Shown here: positions 1 to 8,938 of the stretch, one piece after another
Numbering within the stretch: position 1 is the stretch's first letter
Layout: each line of letters begins with the position of its first letter
DNA from: Silene conica
Taxonomy: Eukaryota; Streptophyta; Magnoliopsida; Caryophyllales; Caryophyllaceae
DNA: 64,000 bases
Direction: 5' to 3'
Assembly: GCA_029255685.2 (NCBI GenBank)
Contig: CM055317.2
Location: forward strand, 74,575,460-74,639,459
Made by a program: the position numbers and the translations under genes
The notes under the pieces: model-generated
Databases searched by the model: none
Told to the model about the DNA's origin: nothing
What the model saw: the letters and a program-made list of their open reading frames with translations, nothing else

Positions 1-170
1 ACTAATGACTAGTACTTTAGTAGCGAATTAGTGATTAGGGTATGGTAACGCATTAATGCACAAATTCTCTTTTTTTTTTGCAAGAAAGATATTTTCTCAT
101 ATATTTTAAAAAAAAAAGATTACATGAGATTTCTTATAAGATAATATCCACTAGAAAACTAAACTACCAA

Positions 171-605
171 TCAATCCTTTGAGACTCTTCTAGTTACGTA
201 AGAGCAAGTAAGGAACTTAATTTCATTAACAATGGTTTGAAGTGACCTCTCCCGCCCCTCAAAATTTCTATAATTTCTTTCAGTCCATATGGTGTATACA
301 AGACACCCAATACTACAGTTGACCCAGACATTTTCCCAGTGCCTTTTTTTCCTCCTCTGATTAATCCAGAGAAGGAGGTGCTGCAGATTAGTGGGGTAAT
401 GAATAAGGAGTAACCAGTCCATTGTACTTTGTAGCAAAGTTTTTGTAAAGGGGCAGTCAAAGAATAGATGTCGCATACTTTCTTCATCCTGCTTACATAA
501 GACACATCGATGAACAATGTGTAATCCTCTGTGTATCAACTTGTCCACTGTAGCTAATTTGTTTTGAACTGCAATCATGGTAAGAATTATATGTTTAGGC
601 AGCAT
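171..605 (-). pseudogene. LINE zf-RVT (RT-associated zinc-binding) domain
   Basis: A 144-codon minus-strand stretch with the C-x2-C ... H-x3-F-x2-C arrangement (CVLCKQDEESMRHLFFDCPF) that marks the zf-RVT domain near the C-terminus of plant LINE ORF2 and its genomic relatives. It ends about 100 bp before the poly-A tail, as expected for the end of ORF2. Confidence 0.8.
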
Positions 606-882
606 CTTCCCTTCTGAATGATTGAGAAAATGGGATGAGCTGTCTCCTTTTGCCTTAGAGCATTATAGATCGGACTTGTGGGGAATTTCCTGAAAGTTGA
701 AAATTTCACCATTCAATCTCTAACATTATGAAGAGTCCCCATCTGCTTGGTACAGTAGTCCCGAGAGTGAATTATACTTGGAATGCAGTCAGAGTGAGCA
801 TCCCGCACTTTCAAATCCCAAATAGAAACATTTTTCAAAATGTAACTCTGAAGCCACAAGCACCAAATGTTAGTTGTTATTA

Positions 883-1646
883 TTATACTCTATATCCCAT
901 ATCCTTTTCAAAATAAGAGCATGGTTCCAGCTCCGTCCTAAGGTCCTTGAGATTGAATTCTCCTTCATCCCAGGAAAGACAAACACTTTTCCAACTCTTG
1001 AAAATTATCTTTCGTTCCCCTTTATCATACCCCCAGAAGAGTTGTTTGCAACATTTCAGAATAGTATCATGAACATTAGAAGGAATGAGCAGGTTGTTAT
1101 TCCAAAAACTCATTACTCCCATCACTACAGAGCTTAAAACCTGTAGCTTACCAACATAGGATAAGTAAGTGGTAGAAAATATGCTTGTTGTTGCCTGCAC
1201 TTTCATGATGAGAGTAGATGAATGAATGGGAAGGCCTAGATATCTGAAAGAGAAGGCTCATTCTTTCAAACCAGTGGATTGATTAAACAAGATTTTAACA
1301 TCAGCTGCAACTCCTCCAAAAAGAACATAAGTTTTCTCCAGGTTGGCCCTTAATCCAGGCCATTTAGAGAACTCATTCAGTATATTAATTGCTGCTTGAA
1401 CAGAAGGTAAGTCCCCTCGTGTGAAAATCATTAGGTCATCAGCAAATTAAAAATAAGGTGAGTTAGTCCAATTATAGTTACATTTGGGATGGAAAGATGC
1501 ATTGCGATGCTTTGTCAGGCCCCTAAGCTTCATTGACAGAAGCTCCATGTTGAGAACAAAGAGGAAAGGTGAGAACGAAGAGTGGGTCTCCTTGCCTAAA
1601 ATCCACTTGATAAACATGGGAGGAAAGTGCAGAGCAGTAAGCATCT
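883..1646 (-). pseudogene. LINE reverse transcriptase fragments
   Basis: The minus-strand stretch 1447-1644 encodes SPFLFVLNMELLS, the RT block before the active site. It is followed in frame, after a stop at about 1447-1449, by the FADD box (codons at 1435-1446), the LINE equivalent of YADD. Downstream, 883-1206 encodes LSYVGKLQVLSSV and LFWGYDKGERKI, the conserved segment C-terminal to plant LINE RT domains. Frames are interrupted, so no functional RT can be made. Confidence 0.8.
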
Positions 1647-2090
1647 CTTTTATGAAATCTCATTGTAAGGTATCAAAAGCCTTACTAATGTCTACTTTAA
1701 TTAAGCATCGAGGTGATAAGTGTTGCCTTGCATATCCCTTGACCAAGCTCTGGGTCAGCATAATGTTTAATTTTGGCAAACAAGTATCTGCTACTTGTAT
1801 AATTATGCTTAATGTTATGTACCTTAGCTCTTTGCGTGAGGATTTTCATTTCAACTTCCTTTAGGTGGCAAAATTCCTATTGGCAATCAAAGTTGTAGAG
1901 AAAGGCTGTTGCTGAAACTCTTGATGGCAATGAGTCAATTCCTTTCTTTTCTCAAGCACCTTACAACTAATGTTGTTGTAATGCTCTTTATGAAGCTATT
2001 GAAGTTGGTATTTCAGGTTCTTCATTTTTCCCATTAGAGTAAACATGAAATTCCCTTTCTTTTCAATATGCCAATGTTGCTTAACAATAT

Positions 2091-2483
2091 TCAGAAAATG
2101 CAATTAAGAAACTTGAAGTGTTTTGTTGGCTGATCATTATTGTGAAATGTTAGGACTGCTGGACTATGGTCAGATATTCCAGGGGATAGGAAATGAGCAG
2201 TAGTATTAGGAAAGTTATGAATCCATGCCTCATTAATTAGGATCCTATCCAATTTGGAGTAAACTCTAGTAAGAAGATCTTTTTTATTAAACCAAGTAAA
2301 GTCATTACCAGAGCCTTGGTGATCATCCAACCCACATTTAGTCAGACAGTTGTTAAAATCCATTATCTCAGCCAGCACAGGTGGCGTCGTACTCAGTTTC
2401 TCACAAGGACTTCTAACCACATTAAAGTCTCTCATAACCACCCATTTATCAGCAATAGGGGCAAAATCAATCATATTGCACAA
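2091..2483 (-). pseudogene. LINE endonuclease (APE-type) C-terminal fragment
   Basis: A 130-codon open stretch on the minus strand. It holds the plant L1 endonuclease motifs RDFN (normally GDFN), KLDRILIN and SDHSP. The last contains the catalytic Asp-His pair of this exonuclease/endonuclease/phosphatase fold. The N-terminal half of the domain is absent because the LINE is truncated at about 2476. The Met is not a real start. Confidence 0.8.
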
Positions 2484-2489
2484 ATTCTC

Positions 2490-3600
2490 ATTTTAGAGTT
2501 TTAATCCCATGCAAATTGCACGGGATTGCAGTTTCAAGTATTATTATTATTTATGAATAATGTTTAAAATAATGATTGGCCGTATTTAAGATTTTCGATT
2601 TGTAATATAATTTAATATGACCGACATACTAAAAATATTGTAATATTAACAACATAGTTTATATTCAAAGTATATCAAAACTCAATGATCTATATAAATT
2701 TGAAATATCATAGCGAAATTACAATATACAATGATAAGTAAATGTTAATAAAAAAATCTCAAAATTTTCTTCATTATATATGCATTTTTCATCATCACAA
2801 CTTTCCCATAAATCATAGTTGTCAACATGTCGAATTCTTTAGGGATGGTTTGAAAGCCGGTGGTTTCAACTTACCTCATTCAAAATAATGAAATAGTTTG
2901 GTCCTACTCTAGAGGATCAATATAGTTTTTTAGCTTATCAGAAAAAAAAAAGATATGATTGTTCACAAAACCCGTCATTACTCGTATTTTTGTGAATGGT
3001 AAGTATATCTATTATAGTACTTTTCTTTTGCAATTTCAATATCCCATTTTTTTTATCGTGTTGTCATTATTATTTAATTTACTCAATTTTTTTTCGATTG
3101 CAAAAATCCACGGGTCTTAATTATTATATTGTTTATTGTAATTATTTATTGAATATAAATTGTTATGAATACTTTTAGGAAGACGTTATTCAAAATTATT
3201 ATATTTTATTTTTTGAGTATATAATATTAAATTTAATGTAATACAAATGACCTAAAGCTGTATTATTTTATATATTATTATATAATATTTACTTTCATAT
3301 TATATAAATTGTATTTGTGTATCCATTATTTAATGTTTACGAAAGTATATCACAAATGTTACGTAATATTTCTAAAACTATGGTCAGACATGCAATATCG
3401 AATATCGGGCAATTATCGCGTGAGAAATTCATCAAAAAAAATGTGGAAATTGTGTTGATGATGTGGCTAAACCAGGGCTTCCTAAATTTTCTGTAATTAT
3501 ATAGTAGATAAGATTATTCGTTTTAAGCATAAGACGGATCAAATACATTTCAAATCACCCCACTTATCATCTAGAAAATGATACTAATTTTTTTGTCTTA
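2490..3600. other. AT-rich intergenic stretch, no gene
   Basis: No ORF with recognisable similarity. The only structured item is an imperfect hairpin at about 2507-2530 (ATCCCATGCAAATTGCACGG core). It resembles the hairpin next to Helitron 3' ends seen elsewhere in the window, but lacks a clear CTAG-T terminus. The rest is A/T-rich sequence. Confidence 0.5.
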
Positions 3601-3605
3601 ATTAC

Positions 3606-4497
3606 TGACACACCCAAAACGTCGCAATTAAAGACGCGCAAATTAACAATTTATAAACCACAAATCGTGCTAATTATACTAACAAATGACTTGTGAGATT
3701 GAAATTTATCAAAGTGAGAAAGAAACTTAATCCAATCCTATTAGTGGTCCTCTAATGGTTGAATATTGACTCAATTACTTCCCCCAACTACTATTATTAC
3801 CCTATTGTGAGAATTAATTCTCCAAATCTTCTTAAATTCTAGCAAATGACAAGGAAATCGCACTTAATCATCTACCCAACCCGGATTACGACCCAAGTAG
3901 AAATCACATACATTGGTTCATAAAACAAGAAGATAAAGCACAAAAGATTCAATAGGGGTAACTTGGCACAATGAAATCACAATTAATGCCTAATCACAAG
4001 TTAATACCTTTCTTATGGACAAAACTAGGAGGAAATCACACTCACTAATCCAACCACAAGATGTTGCATAAATAAAATCACAAGGAAACACACTTAATGA
4101 TTTCACAACAATGAACTTGAGAAATTGGTGAGAATAAGCAACAGGGAAACACACTTAATTACTTAATTCAAACAATAAACTCAAACCCAAACAATAAACA
4201 CAAAGGAATTAACAATAATAATACTAATTAAGGAAAGATTAAGAGTCTTACAACCAAAAGATTACACCTTTCGGAAAGGATTAAGAAAATAAAGCTTAGC
4301 TCTCCATTCTAGATCTAAGAACTCAATTAAAATGATAAATCTCCAATTACAACTTGATTGTCCCTAAAAACAATGAAAATTGCATAGTAAACAACCCTAA
4401 AGATGTTCAACCCTTATATAGTGCTCAACAAAGAAGGATTAATGGGCTAAAAATACGATAACTAAAGGCAAAAATACAAGCTCATCAAACACCCCAC
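3606..4497 (-). repeat. Athila 3' LTR (892 bp, with internal deletion)
   Basis: It starts TGACACACCC and ends AAGCTCATCA on the plus strand, matching 14705-15789. It lacks 193 bp that the other LTR carries after the shared GCTAATTATACTAACAAAT. Both deletion edges carry AACAAAT (7 bp), pointing to deletion between short direct repeats after insertion. One base difference is visible elsewhere (TTAAGGAAAG here against TTAGGGAAAG). Confidence 0.92.
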
Positions 4498-4511
4498 ACT
4501 TAAGGCTTTGC
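4498..4511 (-). other. Polypurine tract of the Athila element
   Basis: On the minus strand AAGTGTGGGGTGTT lies directly before the 3' LTR start, the position and composition expected for the plus-strand primer site. Confidence 0.7.
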
Positions 4512-5578
4512 TCGTCCCGAGCAAACTATTGTTGATTTAATCAACGAACAAAAAGGCTCACATAAAAGCATGGGGGCTTGAGGTATCCATCTCTCTTCTC
4601 TCACGCGCCATCCTTCTTATACCACCCTCATCATGTTACAACATGGTCACTAAACCGCTACAACATCACCACAAGAATAGTGACCCAAATCCTCCATTAT
4701 GACGCTCTTCTCTCACACTCCCTCCTTATGCCTTCCCTCATCTAAAATGATCCTATACCACCAATCATTCTCCATAAACACTTCGCAAGTAAATCATCAC
4801 AACACTCCTTATGACTCCATTCACTTCAAGCACAAGGTCACCTAAATCACAACACCTTCAACGCATTCAATAACTAGGCAACCACAAAATCCTCCAAACC
4901 ACATCAACATAATCCTCAAAAATAAAATAGCAAAACCAACCAATTCACTCCATGAACCAAGTATACCAAGCACTAGTTACAAAAATAATCCTCCAAGTCC
5001 CCCTCCTAGTCTTGGCATACTTCTAACCTACCCTTCCGGCCTTCTAGAGCTCCACCACTTATGTCACCACCGTCTAAAGGAAGTGTTCACATATGTGACA
5101 TGATTTCAAGGTTTCAAAGAGTAAACAAGATTTTTCAAACTTTTTTTTTTCCTAATTCTCTCATTTTGCCTAAACCGCCCTTTCGGGTTTTCGGTTTAGC
5201 TCTTTTCCTCACCTCTACTCTCGTGGCTCGCACTCTTTTTTTCTTTTTGCCCGGAGCGCCCTTTCGGGTTTTCACTCCGACCTCAGCCACTTTCCCATTT
5301 TTTGCCTAGGATGCCCTTTCGGGTTTTCATCCTAGCCGGGTTTTTCTTTTTCTTCTTTTTTTTTTCTTTTTTTTTTCTTTTTTTTTTTTTTTTTTTTTTT
5401 TGCTTTTTTTTTAACACAGAATGAAATATGTACAACTTACTCAATCCACCCCACACTTGATTCAACACTTTGTCCCCAAAGTGTGAGGTAACATCTCAAT
5501 CCCATCATCTCGAACTAGAGCGAGGCACCCCCACTTCCCGGGTGACCTCTTCCTTTTCTTCCTTCCCTTCGTCAATGG
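4512..5578 (-). other. Athila 3' untranslated region with hairpins and purine tract
   Basis: Non-coding part of the element between its 3' ORF and PPT. It holds three hairpins with an identical loop (5170-5335, separate entry) and a poly-T/C tract at about 5341-5411, which is a purine tract in the transcript. Apparent ORFs here, such as a Lys-rich one at 5283-5468, only reflect the homopolymer. Confidence 0.7.
5170..5335 (-). repeat. Three hairpins with one constant loop and three different stems
   Basis: The 14-nt core CCCTTTCGGGTTTT occurs at 5178-5191, 5259-5272 and 5314-5327. Each core is flanked by arms that pair with each other but differ between copies: CTAAACCG/CGGTTTAG (5170-5177, 5192-5199), CGGAGCG/CACTCCG (5252-5258, 5273-5279, one mismatch) and CTAGGATG/CATCCTAG (5306-5313, 5328-5335). 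Conserved loop with co-varying stems suggests selection on structure, or a repeat that duplicates between palindromic arms. Related CCCTCTCGGG cores occur in the nested LTR at about 7010-7240. Confidence 0.8.
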
Positions 5579-6037
5579 TTAAAAGTTGCATAAGGTTGAT
5601 TTGGGGGCTTTGTATGGCTCGGGGTTTTTGGTGATATGGAAGGCTTTGCGCATTTGAGTGTAGGTCATGATGTGGAAGTCCTTGCTAGCCCGGAATCGAA
5701 TCCCCGGAGATTGTTCTTCACCCACCTTAACCACCTCCAATGTGGAAAGAAATTCCAAAGTATTACTCCTCCTTGTACCCCTCCCCTCATCAATGGTTGC
5801 TTCCAACCCCACCTTACTCAACAATTGGGTTGCAATGGGTAACAACCCTAACTCCTCAAGGGCATTTGATGAAAGGAATTTTGTAACGACTACCGATGAT
5901 TTTCCTTCGAATTGTTTGAAGGTTTGCAATGGTTTACCGGATAGCCTTTCTTTTCCAATAAACTCTTTAACTTGTGAGCTAGAATCACGCTTCTTCCCCT
6001 TTGAAGAGGAAGTGGCGGATTCTTTTGTTTTCACCAT
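5579..6037 (-). CDS. Short ORF in the env-like position of the Athila element
   Basis: 152 codons on the minus strand between pol and the 3' LTR. The N-terminus is Ser/Lys-rich (KTKESATSSSKGKK). A later segment RRSNTLEFLSTLEVV resembles the EFLSTF block of the 'ORF-1' proteins that Athila elements encode downstream of pol. Those proteins are usually several hundred residues, so this copy looks C-terminally truncated. No signal peptide or membrane segment is visible, so there is no support for an envelope function. Confidence 0.5.
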   Translation of the reverse strand: MVKTKESATSSSKGKKRDSSSQVKEFIGKERLSGKPLQTFKQFEGKSSVVVTKFLSSNALEELGLLPIATQLLSKVGLEATIDEGRGTRRSNTLEFLSTLEVVKVGEEQSPGIRFRASKDFHIMTYTQMRKAFHITKNPEPYKAPKSTLCNF

Positions 6038-6662
6038 TTGAGAATTGAGTTTAGAAAAACAAGCTTTGGGTGGGGACTTTTGACAAACACCTAGTATGCA
6101 CTATGATGAATTGAGTGCTAACTAGTTATTTGATATGAAAAATTTCCTCAACAAGTTTTATTTTGCAAAAGGGGAACACAACAACAACTTATAAGTGATT
6201 AAAACTCAAAACTAATTACTTAATTTCGAGTTTTAATTCAATGAATTGACAAAGATAAGAATAAGGTGTTTATACCTCCCTTTGATCTTTGAATGAGTTG
6301 ATTGTTGATGTAGGAACCAAATATGACTTCAAGCAACACCCCTTTAGCAATTAAACACCCAAATTCTTCACTTTTTTGGTTCGAAATTTTGGAACCCTAG
6401 GAAAAAAAACGTGATTAAACTTGCCCAACTTGAACTCCAATGCTCGAGAAAATGCCGAAGAACAAGCTTGAATATCGAAATTTGGAATTTGAAGCTTGAA
6501 TCTTGAGGTTTTTGGAGTGGATTAATGGTGATTGAAGATGTTAGGATTTGAGTTGGGTAGATAGTGTAAGAGGTTGAAGAAGAATTGGAAGAAAATAAGG
6601 AGTAAAAAAAAACAACAAGTATCGAAAAAAAAAGAAGAAGGTGTTTTGAAAAATCGGCACGG

Positions 6663-8485
6663 TGCCTTGATAGCTTTAAATATTGCCTCGCAAGTGCACG
6701 AATGGTCGTAGCAAATATCGACAGTCGGTCCACAGGGAGTAGTTGTTGAGTACCTATTGTTCCACCTTTATGCTTAGCTAAGTCGAGCAAATATTGAGTT
6801 TGTTTGAGATTAAGGAACTAAGACTAAAGACTAAAAGTAAACAAAAGCTAAGGAAAACAAACTAGATTAAGAATAAAACGGTTTACTCAAATTAAGAAGG
6901 GACTAGGAGGTGATTCAACCATTTCACATGTGACTTCCTTTAATAGATGCTTGTTCGGTTGTTTTAGGTAACGGGGTTGAGAGGTGACTCCTCTAATTCG
7001 TACCAAGACTCCCTCTCGGGCTCACTAGGTATCACTAGAATTGCCTCCCCATACCCCTCTCGGGTTCATGAGTCGGACTACTCCGGGTTCTAGGATTAAG
7101 ATGACTAAGGTTGGCCAAACCCCAACCCCCTCTTTCCTAGGCCAAAGGATCAAACAAGTCAAATCTCGGTCTTCCCACTCCCTCTCTCGAGGGCCGATTT
7201 CTAACCGAATACCAAGGGTGCCCAACCTAAATTCTCCCTCTCGGGTTCAACCTAGGTCGACAACTAGTCTAACAAGGGAGGTCAACTCCTAAACCTAATC
7301 AATTCTCATTGATGGTCAAGGGTCAAAGAGTCTCCCATTTCAAGGTCCCCAAGTTAAACATTAATCTAATCAAACCCCTTGGTAAACCTCAACCCCTTCG
7401 CCTTTTACAACCCAACATAACACCCATTTTAAGAAGTCAACATGCTTTAGGTCAAACCACCCCCCCTAGAAGAGGTCTACTCACTACTCATAATTAATCT
7501 AACACAAAACACATTAAATACTATACTAAACATAATGCTAGAACAAATAAGATTGTCTTTAATCTAATTTAGTGCTAAACATAAATAAACTACATTAAAA
7601 TTATCTAAACAATAAAACATAATTAAAAACAATAATAAAGAGTAAGGATGAGAAATTGATACCAACAAATGAGACAAAAATGCATAAATAAGGTAGATCT
7701 TGTCTTACATACCCAAAAGATTAGAACTTGACCCTAATTAATCTACTACTAAATTAATTTAAGAGAGTAATTTTTGGGAGAAAATAAAAGAAGAACCCTA
7801 AAATAAAGTATCAAAGTTTGGACTGTTTGCTCCTCCGTCTCACGTCTTGCCTCCCAGCACAACTCCCTAAATTCCTTTCTCTTTGTGCCTCCCTCTTGCT
7901 TGCTTTATTTTATGGGCCAATAAAATATAGAATGAGAAAATGAAGTGCAAGGCCCACTAAAACTCCACAATAATCCCACTACAATTAAACCCCACGCAAT
8001 ATCTCAGCTCAATAACAATGATACACCGGCCGCATGAGTCTTACACCGGATGAGATTAAGTTACGCCGGATGGGAGGGAGTTACACCTGGCTTCCTTATT
8101 TTGTCTTGTTCTTCGTTCCTCTTGGGTGTAGCTTGGATAAGTTAGGTGTAGGAACACCCCACTGCCCGAGTTACGCCCGACTTTGATTTCTTGGTGGGTG
8201 TAGGAACACCCCACTGCCCGAGTTACACCCGACTTTGGGCTAGAAACACCCAGAAAGGTTTAAAACTCGGTTTCTCGACTTGTAGGCTTCTCGACACTTC
8301 CGTAAAGACCCCAAAACACCTATAACAACGCAACGATGCTACAAAAACATAGAATTCGCATGAAAATAGCATGTAACGTTATTTAAGGGATAAAAGGGAT
8401 AAATACGGGAGAAACGATATGAAAACTAGACAAAGTAGAGGGAAATAGCTATGAGAAATAGGTCGATAACGTAGTTATCATGCCA
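6663..8485. mobile_element. Solo LTR (about 1.8 kb) nested inside the Athila element
   Basis: The block 6668-8480 begins TGATAGC and ends GTTATCA, and is flanked by TGCCT (6663-6667) and TGCCA (8481-8485), a 5-bp duplication with one difference. Removing it rejoins GGCACGGTGCC to AATTTTTGGGG, restoring the same repeat pattern found intact at 11943-12071. It contains phrases common in plant gypsy LTRs (CTCGCAAGTGCACG, CGGTCCACAGGGAG near 6687-6740). No internal coding region is present, so a solo LTR left by LTR-LTR recombination is the simplest reading; a small non-autonomous element is the alternative. Confidence 0.75.
8144..8238. repeat. Two-copy tandem repeat inside the solo LTR
   Basis: The phrase GGTGTAGGAACACCCCACTG plus CCCGAGTTACRCCCGACTTTG occurs at about 8145-8185 and 8197-8238, with a roughly 53-bp period. 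Degenerate relatives (TTACACCGGATG, TTACGCCGGATGG) lie upstream at 8020-8090. Confidence 0.75.
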
Positions 8486-8938
8486 ATTTTTGGGGACTGT
8501 TATTGGCACCGTGCCAAAACAGGCCTGCCCAATCGTGACATTTTTTTTTAATCCGCATCGTGCGGTTTTTTGGATACATGAATTCGCACCGTGCCAATTC
8601 TCTTCTGCCCAATTCTTTCGTTTTTCCCTCTTATTTCAATACTTAGTCAACTTTGCTCCAAATTTTCTTGTTCCAAAACTTCACTTTATCCTCCAAAATG
8701 ATATCTTACACACTAACACACATTAAACCTTCCTAAAACGATATTAACATTATGAAGAAGCATGCTTAACAAACAACTAGAAGTAAAAATGCAATCAACA
8801 CAATTAATTATGCAAGAAGTGCAATACTTAATTATGAATTGCTTTGTTCGAAATTTTAAAAAAAAACAAGGAAAAAAAATATTCACAAAGAGTTTGCCGT
8901 TTATTTAACGTCGATGGCTCGACAAGTCATGCTCCCGA
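8486..8938 (-). other. Athila spacer downstream of pol with GGCACCGTGCC repeats
   Basis: Non-coding region after the pol reading frame in transcript order. It holds three further copies of the near-palindromic core (about 8504 GGCACCGTGCC, 8546 GCATCGTGCGG, 8585 GCACCGTGCC), each followed by a similar pyrimidine-rich phrase. Confidence 0.6.

Larger units (their letters stand above)
57..2489 (-). mobile_element. 5'-truncated L1-type LINE with 13-bp target-site duplication
   Basis: The direct repeat TGCACAAATTCTC at 57-69 and 2477-2489 flanks a body (70-2476) read on the minus strand. The minus-strand 3' end is a poly-A run, seen as poly-T at 70-79 directly beside the left repeat. Coding remnants follow LINE order 5' to 3' on the minus strand: endonuclease, reverse transcriptase, zf-RVT. 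The body starts inside the endonuclease domain, so the insertion is 5'-truncated, as target-primed reverse transcription often yields. The distance from the endonuclease SDHSP motif to the RT FADD motif is only about 0.7 kb, shorter than usual, which suggests an internal deletion. Several stops break the frame; the copy is dead. Confidence 0.85.

Noticed and set aside
2507..2530. Hairpin resembling a Helitron 3' end
   Set aside because: No CTRR followed by T at the right distance on either strand; kept only as a note on the intergenic stretch.
5283..5468. Lys-rich minus-strand ORF
   Set aside because: It is a translation of the poly-T/C tract in the Athila 3' region; no complexity, no family.
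6368..6790. 140-codon minus-strand ORF in the Athila 3' region
   Set aside because: It crosses the border of the nested solo LTR, so it cannot be an ancestral gene of the element.
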